A stretch of DNA of 64,000 bases, taken from an uncultured Dysosmobacter sp. Lineage in GTDB: Bacteria > Bacillota > Clostridia > Oscillospirales > Oscillospiraceae. The first letter of the stretch is position 1; the number at the start of each line of letters is the position of its first letter. The translations under genes and the position numbers were made by a program. Below the pieces are notes generated by a model. The model ran no database searches. It was not told where the DNA came from and worked only from the letters and a program-made list of their open reading frames with translations. This document shows positions 8,535-17,375 of this stretch, piece by piece. The DNA lies in assembly GCF_947631165.1 (NCBI RefSeq), contig NZ_CANRKH010000001.1, positions 82,395 through 146,394 of the forward strand. The letters are read 5' to 3'.

Positions 8535-8565
8535 TTTTTATCTCCTTCCATTCATAGCAGAATAG

Positions 8566-8595
8566 GCCCGCCCCGGATTTCTGGCCGGGGCGGGC
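8566..8595. other. Hairpin between tube and chaperone genes
   Basis: GCCCGCCCCGG pairs perfectly with CCGGGGCGGGC (11 bp, 8-base loop) just downstream of the tail tube gene. On the coding (minus) strand no U-run follows. It may reduce read-through or stabilise the abundant tube and sheath mRNA upstream, a usual device below high-expression structural genes. Confidence 0.65.
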
Positions 8596-8618
8596 TGGTC
8601 TGGTTTTGTATTCTTCTG

Positions 8619-9149
8619 TCAGGTCATGTTGCGCACGTCGGCCAGCATATCCACGCCGTTGACCTTGTACACCTGGTTCAGCTTGTCGATTTCCAGGATG
8701 GGCGCGCCGTCCACCTCGACCAGAATGTAGGTCAGCTCCAGGGTGATAGCGGCCTCCATGCTGTTGGCCTTTTCCAGCTTGCCGGGGTTGAACTTCTTGA
8801 CCCGGCCCATCTCCACGATGCGCAGGGACTTGAAGATGTACCCGCCGCCGGTCCCTTTGTCATAGACCTGCTGCGCGGCGCGGAACGTCAGATTGACGGC
8901 GCTCAAAGGGGAAAGCATATCCGCGCAGGAGCTGTACAGCGTGTTGAACTGGATTTCCTGCTCCATGCTCTCGAACTGGCCCAGGGTGGGGCTGTCGATT
9001 TCGCCGTTGACGCCGACGCCGGACACGGTGCTGGTCTGCATATTGACCTCCGGCAGCGTGGCCGCCGCCGCAATACCAATCATCTTGGTGCCGTCCAGAT
9101 ACACGTTGTATTCGTTGATTTTCTCCGGGATGTAGTTATTGCTAATCAT
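8619..9149 (-). CDS. Phage major tail tube protein (P2 FII family)
   Basis: A 176-residue tube protein. The start ISNNYIPEKINEYNVYLDG and the segment MEQEIQFNTLYSS are characteristic of the FII family of contractile tails. The subunits polymerise into the inner tube on which the sheath assembles. It directly follows the sheath gene, as in P2, with a 15-base gap and GGAGGGACC before the ATG. Confidence 0.93.
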   Translation of the reverse strand: MISNNYIPEKINEYNVYLDGTKMIGIAAAATLPEVNMQTSTVSGVGVNGEIDSPTLGQFESMEQEIQFNTLYSSCADMLSPLSAVNLTFRAAQQVYDKGTGGGYIFKSLRIVEMGRVKKFNPGKLEKANSMEAAITLELTYILVEVDGAPILEIDKLNQVYKVNGVDMLADVRNMT

Positions 9150-9164
9150 GTTCTGGTCCCTCCT

Positions 9165-10652
9165 TTACGCGAAAAGCGCGCTCAGAGCATCCGGGTCGAA
9201 CTCCAGGATGTTCTCGATGTCCTCCGCCGGGACGTAGGGCGTCAGGTACTGATGGAAGGTGATTTTGCCGTTGAGCAGGTCCGTGGTCGGGTTCTCGTCC
9301 TCGTTGAACTCGATTTCATACCGGGCGCAGATGTCCCGCGCCACGAAGCTGTGGCCGCGCACGTTCTCGCTGTCCACAATGGCCTCGATAAGCCGGGGGT
9401 TCATGGGGTCGTCCACCTTCTGGAAATACGTCAGAATGAACGTATTGGCAGACCAGCAGAAGAACCGGCGCACGGAGAACCAGCGGTCCTTGGGGTCCGT
9501 GTTGCCCGGATAGCAGGCGGTGTTGTTGCCCCACAGGCGGAAGCCGTTCATGTTGAGGAACGTCGCCACTCCGAAGCTGTTGACGGTGTTGGCCTGGGTC
9601 TGGTCCAGTAGGACCTCCGTGCCGTCCGCCAGGCACACGGCGCTGATGGCGAGCGTCTTGTTGCTGGGGCTGACGTTTGGCACGTCCCCGTTCACCGCGT
9701 CGGTGTAGGCCGTCAGGGCCGCCGCCAGGGTGGAGCCGCTGTACATGGTCTCGCCCACCTTGCCATAGAGCCAGACGGGGAAAGCGTTGGGGTTCGTCAG
9801 GGCCTGGCCCTCCTTCTGCTCCTTAACGTCGGTGTACTTGGTCGCGCCCTCCGCCGAGCTGTCCACGTCGATGATGGTCACAGCGGAGAAAACGCCGTTG
9901 ATTTCGTGGGTCTTGGCCTGCAGGGCCGCGGACACCTCCGGCTTCGCGCTGAACCTGGGGGCCAGCAGGATGCCGGGGGTCATGCCCAGCTTGGGATAGA
10001 TTTGCCGGACGACCTCCAGGCCGGTCTCCTTGCCCGTGCCCACGTCCACGGTGCCGATGATGTCCTGGGCCGTGACCTTGGACGGGTCCAGCTTCTTGCC
10101 GCTGACCTTGATTTTCCCCGCGGCGTCGCTGTCGGCCTCCAGCTTTTCCTTCCCCGCGCTGGTGAGCAGGATAGTCAGCGTGCCGTCGTTGTTGAACGTC
10201 GTGGTGTAGTCGGTGTCCGCCGTCAGGTCGGTTGCCTCCGTCCCGCCGGTTTTCACTTTCAGCTCCTTCGGCAGCAGGCCGGTCTCCTCCACCAGAGCCA
10301 CGTCGTCGGCCAGCTCGATGTCCTTCTCGGCCACTTCCTCCTGGAACTTCGTGTTGCTGGGGTCCAGCACGTTGATAAGCACCAGCGGCCCGGTGCCCAC
10401 CACCTGGAAGTTGGCGCTGATGCTCTCACAGAGGGTGTACGCGGCAAAGTCGTCGCTGTACCCCACAGCCGCCACGGCCTCCTTGTAGCTCTGAACCAGC
10501 AGGGGAGTGTTCACCGCCCCCGCCGGGTCGGCCAGCATATTCACCGGGGCCGTGCCCACGATGACCTGCAGGCCCGCCGTTCCGAGAACAGGCGCGATAA
10601 GCCGCGTCGCCTGCTCCTGGACATATACGCCATGCTTATAGGTATCTGCCAT
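9165..10652 (-). CDS. Phage tail sheath protein (P2 FI family)
   Basis: A 495-residue contractile sheath protein. The start YKHGVYVQEQATRLIAPVLG is diagnostic, and the C-terminal part (NTACYPGNTDPKDRWFSVRR, then SFVARDICARYEIEFNEDEN) is the conserved sheath core. An extra Ig-like or beta-rich insertion is visible around residues 120-190 (KVKTGGTEATDLTADTDYTT), likely exposed on the outside. Its presence defines the virion as a myovirus type. Confidence 0.96.
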   Translation of the reverse strand: MADTYKHGVYVQEQATRLIAPVLGTAGLQVIVGTAPVNMLADPAGAVNTPLLVQSYKEAVAAVGYSDDFAAYTLCESISANFQVVGTGPLVLINVLDPSNTKFQEEVAEKDIELADDVALVEETGLLPKELKVKTGGTEATDLTADTDYTTTFNNDGTLTILLTSAGKEKLEADSDAAGKIKVSGKKLDPSKVTAQDIIGTVDVGTGKETGLEVVRQIYPKLGMTPGILLAPRFSAKPEVSAALQAKTHEINGVFSAVTIIDVDSSAEGATKYTDVKEQKEGQALTNPNAFPVWLYGKVGETMYSGSTLAAALTAYTDAVNGDVPNVSPSNKTLAISAVCLADGTEVLLDQTQANTVNSFGVATFLNMNGFRLWGNNTACYPGNTDPKDRWFSVRRFFCWSANTFILTYFQKVDDPMNPRLIEAIVDSENVRGHSFVARDICARYEIEFNEDENPTTDLLNGKITFHQYLTPYVPAEDIENILEFDPDALSALFA

Positions 10653-10696
10653 GCCTTTTTCCTCCTATTGTTCTTTGAGATGAAGCGGGGCTGTTC

Positions 10697-11128
10697 TCAC
10701 AGCTCCGCTTTCAGCTTCTTGTAGATGATGGCCTCCGCCGTGCCGGGGGTCTCCAGCCGCTGGCGGACAACGGCGAACTTCCCAGGGTGGACGATAAGCC
10801 GACGCACAAGGGGGTGCTCCCGGATGAACGCTTTCAGCTCCTTCGGGATGCCGCCCTGGTACGTGGTGTACTGCCTCGCCACGCCCCGCACGCTGGGGCC
10901 GCAGTACACGCAGGGATTCGTGATGTCCGCGAACTCGTCCCGCTCCTGCTCCGGCGTGGCCTGGGTGGTGGTCTCCGGGGCAGGGGCCGCCGGGGTGGTG
11001 GCCGCGGTGGTCTCCGGGGCGGGGGCCGCCGGGGTCTCCGTGGCGGTGGCCGCCGGGGTGGTCTTGGTCTCCGCCGTCTGCTCCTCCGGGGCCGCGGCGG
11101 TGGTCTGCGCCTTTTTCTTGGTCGCCAT
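10697..11128 (-). CDS. Tail-module protein with Ala/Pro/Thr-rich N-terminus
   Basis: A 143-residue protein of unknown role. The first 60 residues are a low-complexity repeat of PAAPAPETT units, probably flexible. The remaining part (ITNPCVYCGPSVRGVARQYT then IPKELKAFIREHPLVRRLIV) looks folded. It sits immediately upstream of the sheath gene, where many Clostridia myoviruses carry a protein of this build. No catalytic motif is visible. Confidence 0.7.
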   Translation of the reverse strand: MATKKKAQTTAAAPEEQTAETKTTPAATATETPAAPAPETTAATTPAAPAPETTTQATPEQERDEFADITNPCVYCGPSVRGVARQYTTYQGGIPKELKAFIREHPLVRRLIVHPGKFAVVRQRLETPGTAEAIIYKKLKAEL

Positions 11129-11130
11129 AG

Positions 11131-11658
11131 TTACACCATTCCTTTCATTTCAGTGTCTTGCGTGAGGGCCGGGGCCGTGCAGGTGAGCACGCACGCCGCG
11201 AAATAGTAGGGCGGGGAGGTGTCCTGCTGGATGGCCCAGGCGATAGGTTTCAGAATCGTAAACGCGCCTCCGAAGTAGGGGCGCGTGCAAATCCGCTGGA
11301 TGATGTCCTCCTTGATGTTCGCCACGTCCCGGAACCCCTCTCGCTTGGTCCCGGTGTCATAGGCGCAGATGGTCAGGGAGAACTCCACCAGCTGCGGGCT
11401 GTCGTCGTCCGGTATCTCGCCCCCGGTCATGGTGACGCGGATGTAGGGCGCGGCGCAGGCGTCGGTGTCCACTTCCTCGTCGAACTCCTCCGGGATGTCG
11501 ATGTCCTGTCGAATGATGCGCAGGGGCTTCCGCCCCTCCTGCCCGGCGTACTTCTTTCCGTCGAACAGCTCCTCCAGCATCTCGATAAGCGCGTCCTGGC
11601 ACAGCTGCGGCGTTCTCCCGATTCCCGCCTGTTCAACCTCGCTGGAATAGTTTTTCAT
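11131..11658 (-). CDS. Putative tail completion/terminator protein
   Basis: A 175-residue protein with mixed alpha/beta character and no catalytic motif. The segment SPQLVEFSLTICAYD followed by FRDVANIKEDIIQRIC resembles the pattern of tail terminator or completion proteins that sit between head-tail connector genes and the sheath. Position (after gpZ-like, before sheath) supports that role. The assignment is by context. Confidence 0.55.
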   Translation of the reverse strand: MKNYSSEVEQAGIGRTPQLCQDALIEMLEELFDGKKYAGQEGRKPLRIIRQDIDIPEEFDEEVDTDACAAPYIRVTMTGGEIPDDDSPQLVEFSLTICAYDTGTKREGFRDVANIKEDIIQRICTRPYFGGAFTILKPIAWAIQQDTSPPYYFAACVLTCTAPALTQDTEMKGMV

Positions 11659-11669
11659 GGTTCACCTCG

Positions 11670-12371
11670 TCAGCTGTATCTCGCCAGAATCCAGTCCACG
11701 CGGTCCTGGATGCGGGCCATCAGGTAGTAGCGCACGTCCTCCTGCACCTCCGGCCACACCGTCTTGTGCATGGCCGTCGCGCTGGGCGCGCCCATGGTCT
11801 GGAGCTTTTCCACGTTCCCCTGGGCGTTCCTCCACCGCGGCCTGCCGCTCTCCGTGACCGTGTGGCTGGACTTGGAGCCGATGACGCGCTGGACCATTCC
11901 GACGTGCCCGGACTTGAACTGGGCCAGGAAGCCCTTGCTCAAATTCCCCTTGCCCGTCAGGTCCTTCAAGCTGGATTCCGCAAGCACGCGGGCCTTGACG
12001 AACTGTGGCGCGTGCCGGACGTTCATCCCGCTGTAAACGGTGGTCGGCACGTTCTCAAAGTAGGCCAGGTCGTTCCGCATTTTGGAGATGAACAGCGTTG
12101 CCGCCGGATTGGTGTTGGTGGCCTTTTTCTTCTGTTTCAGGTCGTTCAGGTGCCTTTGCCCGGCGGCGTTCACCACGTACCGCGCCTTGGCTGCGGCAAT
12201 CATCATCTTGCGGGCCTCTCTCGCCGTCTGGTTCACGGCCACTTTGAGCGCCTGCGGGGTTCTGCCCCGCAGGTCGCCCAGCGCCCGCTCCACGGTATCC
12301 AGCCCTTCGATTTCGATTGTGACCATCCGGCCTTTCAGGTCCACCGTGACCGGCGTTCTGACTTCTGCCAT
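11670..12371 (-). CDS. Minor tail protein Z-like (tail completion)
   Basis: A 233-residue protein similar in plan to lambda gpZ: an N-terminal strand (MVTIEIEGLDTVERALGDL), an ALKVAVNQTAREARKMMIAA helix, then a basic region. gpZ helps join tail to head. I start at ATG 12369-12371, which overlaps the upstream TGA by one base; the frame stays open for 19 further codons inside the upstream gene without a better start. Confidence 0.75.
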   Translation of the reverse strand: MAEVRTPVTVDLKGRMVTIEIEGLDTVERALGDLRGRTPQALKVAVNQTAREARKMMIAAAKARYVVNAAGQRHLNDLKQKKKATNTNPAATLFISKMRNDLAYFENVPTTVYSGMNVRHAPQFVKARVLAESSLKDLTGKGNLSKGFLAQFKSGHVGMVQRVIGSKSSHTVTESGRPRWRNAQGNVEKLQTMGAPSATAMHKTVWPEVQEDVRYYLMARIQDRVDWILARYS

Positions 12372-12769
12372 CAGCTTTGCCGCACCCTTTCCAGCGTCAT
12401 GCGGTAGATACCGCCCTCGTCGTCGCACTTACGGATGGAGTAGGTGAGCTTATCCAGTGTCAGCAGCTTCCCTTGCTTCGGCTTCGGCCCGTAGTCCTTC
12501 ACCCGAATGTACATGACCATGTTCAGGTTGTAGAGGCCGGTGTCAAAGTTCTGCTTTGCACCGGCCTCCCAGTGGGCGGAGTGGTCCCGCACGTCGTAGC
12601 TGTTCAGGATGACCAGCACTTCCTTCCCGTCAACCGTGTGCAGGTCGGCGTGCTCGTCGCAGTTGAAGAAGGTCGTGTCGATGTCAGCCGCGGCGAAGTC
12701 CTTGAAGATTCTCCGCTTCTCCGGCTTCTCGTCTCCGTAGTTCTGGTCCAGGTCGAACAGCGCGCCCAT
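12371..12769 (-). CDS. Putative head-tail connector protein
   Basis: A 132-residue protein found directly after the major capsid gene, where lambda places gpFI and FII. It starts MGALFDLDQNYGDEKPEKRR and holds the strand-rich LYNLNMVMYIRVKDYGPK region. It overlaps the gpZ-like gene by one base. A head-completion role is inferred from order only; no family is certain. Confidence 0.55.
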   Translation of the reverse strand: MGALFDLDQNYGDEKPEKRRIFKDFAAADIDTTFFNCDEHADLHTVDGKEVLVILNSYDVRDHSAHWEAGAKQNFDTGLYNLNMVMYIRVKDYGPKPKQGKLLTLDKLTYSIRKCDDEGGIYRMTLERVRQS

Positions 12770-12770
12770 G

Positions 12771-13832
12771 TCAGCCGTCGTTGTCGCAGACGAACGCCAC
12801 CAGCCAGCTGTCCACCTTGTCGGGGATGGGCAGGGGACGCGCCTGCAGCTCCAGGAAGCGGCGGTCGGGGCCGTGCTTCACGTAGCTGCGGAGCAGCCGG
12901 GCGGTCTGCGCAGTTACCCACGCGCCGCGGTCGTCGAGGTAGGTCGCCGCGCCGTAGGCCCGCATGAAGCCGGGGTCAGCAGGGGCCATCACCAGGGCGT
13001 TGTCCGGCACAAGGGGCTTGGTCTCCGGCTGTTCGGGCTTGGTCCAGTCGTCCAGGAACACCTCGCTGTAGCCGTACAGGTCCAGGCTGGGGTCGTTCAG
13101 GTGGCCGTAGTAGCGCACGCCGTTGGGCAGGTCGCGGGGAGCGATTTCCCCGATGTTGAAGCGCCGGTTGTCCATGCGCTTCTGCACCTCCGGGTCAGCC
13201 AGGAACAGCTTGATAGCTTTCTTGCCGAAGATGGCCCGGTCCACATTGGCGAAGCCGTTCACCTGCACCTTGTCCACCCAGTCGCCCAGGTCGTCCAGCG
13301 GCTTTGCTTCGCTCTGGCCCCACGCGGCGTTTTCCTGGAGCTTCACGGTGTTGGTGAAGCCGAAGTCGATGGTCTCATTCACGCCCTCGCCCACAACAGG
13401 GATTTCCCCGTTGATGATGGCCTGGGCCGCCATCCACTCCTCGCGGCGCGTGGCCGCGTCGTTCAGGCGGTTGTACTCGCCCATCAGCTTCTCCGCCGCC
13501 CGCTGGGCGGGGGTCATTCCGCTGTACAGGTCCTCGCCGGGCAGGCGGGCCATCAGCCTGTCCGCGGTGGTCAGGTCGTAGGGGTTGATAAGGGGCGGCT
13601 TGTAGCTCTTGGTCTCATAGCCGGTGTCCCGCAGGACCTGGCCGCCCGCGCGGGGATGCACGAACGCGGCCATGCGCCGGTCGCCTTTCACCAGGTCGAT
13701 GTCCACCCGCTCGGTGGGGAAGGTCACGATGTTGGTGAAGAAGGTGTCCAAAAAATAAGTGCGGACAGGGGGAGCCTGCCGCACCACCTCCGCCAGATAG
13801 CGCGGAGTGTAGATGTTCACTTCGTTGGGCAT
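12771..13832 (-). CDS. Major capsid protein (lambda gpE family)
   Basis: A 353-residue HK97-fold capsid protein of the lambda gpE type. Diagnostic segments are the start VNIYTPRYLAEVVRQAPP, FLDTFFTNIVTFPTERVDID, and FVHPRAGGQVLRDTGYETK. Length is near that of lambda gpE (341). It lies downstream of decoration and protease genes in the lambda order. The subunits form the icosahedral shell with the decoration protein bound at its three-fold sites. Confidence 0.95.
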   Translation of the reverse strand: MPNEVNIYTPRYLAEVVRQAPPVRTYFLDTFFTNIVTFPTERVDIDLVKGDRRMAAFVHPRAGGQVLRDTGYETKSYKPPLINPYDLTTADRLMARLPGEDLYSGMTPAQRAAEKLMGEYNRLNDAATRREEWMAAQAIINGEIPVVGEGVNETIDFGFTNTVKLQENAAWGQSEAKPLDDLGDWVDKVQVNGFANVDRAIFGKKAIKLFLADPEVQKRMDNRRFNIGEIAPRDLPNGVRYYGHLNDPSLDLYGYSEVFLDDWTKPEQPETKPLVPDNALVMAPADPGFMRAYGAATYLDDRGAWVTAQTARLLRSYVKHGPDRRFLELQARPLPIPDKVDSWLVAFVCDNDG

Positions 13833-13862
13833 AGTTGAATTACCTCCTGTTGAATTTGCTCG

Positions 13863-14252
13863 TCAGGCCGAAAGCTCGGCTTGCGAGAGGTCAAGGGTGA
13901 AGATTTCTTCCCCCTCCGCCTTGAATGTGAATTTCTTGCGCTGGGTGTGCGCCTCGTCCGCCTGCAGAATCCACAGCCGTTCCGCCGCCGTTTTCTCCGG
14001 TGTGCTCACGCCCTCCACGGTGATTTCCATTCCCTCGTACTGGCTGTCCAGCTCCACGGGGAAGAAATGCCCGCCGTCCGGCGCGCCCCACTCGGTCCAC
14101 TCGTCCAGCTTTTTGAGGGTGCCGATGACAACGCCATCCGTGCCGTCCCACTGGATTTTGGTTTCGGGGCTGATAAGGTCGCTCACTTTCTTTTCGCCCA
14201 ATTCGAGGGACTGACCTTGGGCGGGGATGCTTACGCGGTCAGCCCCCGTCAA
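13863..14252 (-). CDS. Head-module protein of unknown function
   Basis: A 129-residue acidic protein between decoration protein and capsid genes, coupled to the former by an ATGA overlap. It reads as beta-rich (TKIQWDGTDGVVIGTLKKL) and has no catalytic motif. A second decoration or head-stabilising protein is possible. The sequence KFTFKAEGEEIFTLDLSQAE near the end is strand-rich. The function remains open. Confidence 0.65.
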   Translation of the reverse strand: MTGADRVSIPAQGQSLELGEKKVSDLISPETKIQWDGTDGVVIGTLKKLDEWTEWGAPDGGHFFPVELDSQYEGMEITVEGVSTPEKTAAERLWILQADEAHTQRKKFTFKAEGEEIFTLDLSQAELSA

Positions 14253-14599
14253 GGGTCCGCCTTGACCCCTTTCAGGAAGATGCCGATTTTCCGCAGCGGG
14301 GCCTCCAGCTTGGCCGCGGTCACGCTCTCCTCCAGCGCCAGGGTGTCGGCAAAGAACTCGCCGGTCAGGTACACCACGGCCTCCTCGCCGCTGGCAGCGG
14401 CCTCCGGCACGATGCCGTACACGCTCTCCTCCTCGCCGGTCGTCACGGGCTTGATTTTCCCGCCCTCGTCCAGCTGCACGGGCGCGTGGGCCTTAACGTC
14501 CGCCGAAGTCGTTTTCACGGTCTTGGCGATAGGGTGGGGACCCGCCTCGAAGTATTCCGGGTCATGCCGGAAGGTCTTGACTTCCAAATCCATGCTCAT
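14249..14599 (-). CDS. Head decoration protein D
   Basis: A 116-residue protein matching lambda gpD in size and layout: APVQLDEGGKIKPVTTGEEE, then VYGIVPEAAASGEEAVVYLTGEF (residues 59-81). Trimers of gpD bind the mature capsid and stabilise it against packaged DNA. The start MSMDLEV is chosen because GAGGAGGAAAAGGAC lies immediately upstream. A longer open frame exists without a ribosome site. Confidence 0.88.
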   Translation of the reverse strand: MSMDLEVKTFRHDPEYFEAGPHPIAKTVKTTSADVKAHAPVQLDEGGKIKPVTTGEEESVYGIVPEAAASGEEAVVYLTGEFFADTLALEESVTAAKLEAPLRKIGIFLKGVKADP

Positions 14600-14612
14600 G
14601 TCCTTTTCCTCC

Positions 14613-14993
14613 TCACTGATTCTTGTCCTTGTTCTTGCCCAGACCCTGGAGCGCGGCAAGGAACTCGTCTCCGCCGCCCTGGCCGTCGGGCGGGGTGTTG
14701 GTGACTTTGTTCACGCCGCTGGCCTCGGCGTCCTTCTTGACCTCCGCCAGATAGGTGGCCCCCTGGGCCTTGGCGTTCTTCACCAGCGCCACGGCGAAGT
14801 CGCTGACGGTCATGGGCTTGGTGAACTTGGCCTCCGCCGTCAGCTGCTCGCTTCCGGGCAGGGCCGCGTCCTCGATGCCCTGGATGCGCTCCCGCTCCGC
14901 CTTGGTGGCGGCGTCAGCCGCCGCCTGCTCGATTTGACCGACCAGCGTAGGATAGGCGTTCCGCAGGTCGTCCACAGTGTTGATGGTGTCCAT
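14613..14993 (-). CDS. Nested scaffold protein (internal start)
   Basis: This is an in-frame internal gene inside the protease. AAGGAGG (15002-15008) is a perfect ribosome site 8 bases before ATG 14991-14993, and would yield a 126-residue protein starting MDTINTVDDLRNAYPTL. Lambda makes its scaffold Nu3 in the same way from the 3' part of gene C. The product is acidic and helical, ending in a Gly-rich tail and GLGKNKDKNQ, as expected for a scaffold that is later degraded. Confidence 0.75.
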   Translation of the reverse strand: MDTINTVDDLRNAYPTLVGQIEQAAADAATKAERERIQGIEDAALPGSEQLTAEAKFTKPMTVSDFAVALVKNAKAQGATYLAEVKKDAEASGVNKVTNTPPDGQGGGDEFLAALQGLGKNKDKNQ

Positions 14994-15725
14994 GTCCTGT
15001 TCCTCCTTGGTGTTTTCCGGCTTGGCCGGTTTTTTATTTGCAGAACGCCCGGCGGCCCCCGCCGCCAGACTGTCTTGCACAAACTTGGGCGCTTTGTCGA
15101 ACGGGAGATTCATGCTGATGCTGTTGACAAAGAGGACGCCGCTGCGGTTCTCCGCAACAACGTCCTCTCCTTCATCCGTCAGCTCGTCCACAAAGCCGTT
15201 TTCTTTTGCCTGTGGCGCGGTCCACCAGCTGGTGGCGTCCATCCATCCGGCCACCTCGTCCTTCTCCCGGCCCGTTTTCTTGGCGTAGAGCGTGACGATG
15301 TTCTCCCGGATGGTGGTGATGGCGTCGATGTACTGCTGCAGCGTCTCCGCGTCCACATACCCGCACAGGCCCATCCTGACCGGGTGGACCATGTAGGCGC
15401 TGTCATTGGCCGCCACGACCTTGTTGCAGTGGCAGGCAACGACGGTGGCCGCCGACGCACACAGCCCGTCGATGTAGGCGGTCACAAAGGCCGCGTTCTG
15501 CTCCAGCAGGTTCCCGATGGTCTGGGCGGCGAACACGTCCCCGCCGCCGCTGTTGATGCGCACGTCGATTTCAGCCACGTTCCCCAGGTCGTTCAGCTCC
15601 TGGGCAAACTGCTTTGGCGTTACCTCGTCCCCCCACCAGCTGGTGTCGGAGATGTCGCCGTACAGCAGCAGCTCCGCCTTTCCTGTTCCCGCCTGGTTTC
15701 GGAACTCCCAAAACTTTTTAGGCAT
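14613..15725 (-). CDS. Head maturation protease, ClpP-like
   Basis: A 370-residue protein. The first 200 residues are a ClpP-type serine protease: the RINSGGGDVFAAQTIGN strand-loop, GLCASAATVVA with the nucleophilic Ser, and AYMVHPVR with the His. The C-terminal 125 residues are a separate helical scaffold domain joined by a Lys/Pro-rich linker (KKPAKPENTKEEQD). The start ATG 15723-15725 overlaps the portal stop by 8 bases and follows AAGGGGG. The protease removes scaffold and trims head proteins, as lambda gpC does. Confidence 0.9.
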   Translation of the reverse strand: MPKKFWEFRNQAGTGKAELLLYGDISDTSWWGDEVTPKQFAQELNDLGNVAEIDVRINSGGGDVFAAQTIGNLLEQNAAFVTAYIDGLCASAATVVACHCNKVVAANDSAYMVHPVRMGLCGYVDAETLQQYIDAITTIRENIVTLYAKKTGREKDEVAGWMDATSWWTAPQAKENGFVDELTDEGEDVVAENRSGVLFVNSISMNLPFDKAPKFVQDSLAAGAAGRSANKKPAKPENTKEEQDMDTINTVDDLRNAYPTLVGQIEQAAADAATKAERERIQGIEDAALPGSEQLTAEAKFTKPMTVSDFAVALVKNAKAQGATYLAEVKKDAEASGVNKVTNTPPDGQGGGDEFLAALQGLGKNKDKNQ

Positions 15726-17364
15726 TGTTCTGTCCCCCTTCTCGCTGTTCATTCCCGCCGCTGTCCGGCGGCTGTTCCGGGTCCGTCTGCTGCTGGGCGG
15801 GCGGGGCGGCGGCCTCGTCCACCTCCCGCTTCCTCTGCGCCTCGATGACCCGCTTGCGGATGTTCCGGTTATAGTCCCCGCCGGTGAGCTGGGCCGTTTC
15901 CTCCTCCGCCGTGGAAAATCCGGCGTCCACTCGCTTGATGGCCGCCTCCACCTCCTGGGACGGATTCAGCGCCGTGCGGGAGGGGCCGTTCCACTTGCAA
16001 TCCGTGTATGCCTTTCGGATGGCCGGGTCCGCGAAGAACCCCGGCGCTTTGATGCGCTCGCGCGCCACGGCCTCTGCAAAAAAGGCTTCATAGATGGGCT
16101 GGCAGAAGTCGTCCGCGAACCAATCCCGCATCATCCCGCAGGTCCTCCAAAACTCGTTGAGGGAGCCGCGTGCGGAGCTGAAATTCTTGGTGAACTGCTT
16201 TAGGACCACCTCCGGCGGGATTTCCAGCCCCGCCGCGATTTCAACCACCATAGCGTTGAAGAAGGTGTCGTACCCACTGTTGGGGTGTTTTGGGTCGGCG
16301 AACTCTACATCTTCTCCGGGATTGAGGGCCACCACGGCCCCGGCCCCCAGCTCGATGCTGCTCTGGTCCTGCGCGTCGATAAGCACGTCCGGCGGCAGCA
16401 TTTCCCCGATGGGCTTGCCGTTCTGCACCGTGGCCGATTTTATGAACACGGTGAACATGGCGGAGATGACCGCCGCCGTGATTTCCGCGTCCGTGTACCG
16501 GCCCAGCTGCTTCAGCGCCTCCAGCACCGGGGCCAGGATGGGGACGCCCCGGAGCTGGCCTGCCCGCTCGCGGTTCATCACGTGGAGAACGTTGGGCCGT
16601 CCCGTGGCCCCGTAGGCTTCCACCCGCGTCCACTCCAGCGCCCCCGCCTGCGTTGACAGGCTTGCCAGCGGGTGACGGTTGGAAATCCAGTAGGCCACCA
16701 CCGTTCCGCTCTCGTCCGTCTCCACGCCCTGCACGATGCTGTACACGTCGCGCCCGGCCACGACGCACGGCGTCAGCCGGTCATAGCCGTTGGGGGAACA
16801 CACCCGGTCCGCCTCGATGATGCGCACCCGCAGGCTGTACGGGCTTCCCGGCTGTTCCTTCACCGGCAGCAGCGCGATAGCGTCACCGTTCATCAGGTAG
16901 GAGAGGAAGGCCAGCTGCTGGAGCTTGTAGAAGTTGTCCATCCGGTCCGCGTCGCAAACCGGCGTGTCCGCCCACAGGGAGAACTCCCGCAGGACCTGGG
17001 CCTGCAGGGCCTCCGCCTGCTCGTTGGTCAGCCCCAGGAAGTCCGCGTCGATTTGCGGGGACGGCATCAGGCCCCCGGCTACCACGTTTGTCCGCAGGGT
17101 TTTCAGGGCGGCGGCGGCGATAGGGATTCCCATGTAGGCGTCCCTGGACCGCTGGCGGAGCACGTCGATGTTGTCCTCGATGTCCTCCTTGGTGCTCCCG
17201 CCGTAGTACATCCAGCCGCGCATACTCTTTTTCGTGGTGTTCGCGCCGTAGTTGCCGTACCCGGAGTTGACGAACTCCAGGGCCGTCCGCGCCGCGGCCC
17301 GCCGGACCGCTCGCACGGGGGAGACCGCCGCAATACACTTGTCCAGGAAATTTTGCTTTGCCAT
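15718..17364 (-). CDS. Portal protein (lambda gpB family)
   Basis: A 548-residue portal, the dodecameric gate through which DNA enters the head. Lambda-type hallmarks are RSRDAYMGIPIAAAALKTLR near the start, NVVAGGLMPSPQIDADFLGL, and KNFSSARGSLNEFWRTCGMM in the C-terminal third. Length matches lambda gpB (533). Its end overlaps the protease start. Confidence 0.95.
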   Translation of the reverse strand: MAKQNFLDKCIAAVSPVRAVRRAAARTALEFVNSGYGNYGANTTKKSMRGWMYYGGSTKEDIEDNIDVLRQRSRDAYMGIPIAAAALKTLRTNVVAGGLMPSPQIDADFLGLTNEQAEALQAQVLREFSLWADTPVCDADRMDNFYKLQQLAFLSYLMNGDAIALLPVKEQPGSPYSLRVRIIEADRVCSPNGYDRLTPCVVAGRDVYSIVQGVETDESGTVVAYWISNRHPLASLSTQAGALEWTRVEAYGATGRPNVLHVMNRERAGQLRGVPILAPVLEALKQLGRYTDAEITAAVISAMFTVFIKSATVQNGKPIGEMLPPDVLIDAQDQSSIELGAGAVVALNPGEDVEFADPKHPNSGYDTFFNAMVVEIAAGLEIPPEVVLKQFTKNFSSARGSLNEFWRTCGMMRDWFADDFCQPIYEAFFAEAVARERIKAPGFFADPAIRKAYTDCKWNGPSRTALNPSQEVEAAIKRVDAGFSTAEEETAQLTGGDYNRNIRKRVIEAQRKREVDEAAAPPAQQQTDPEQPPDSGGNEQREGGQNNA

Positions 17365-17375
17365 GCGCGCCCTCC

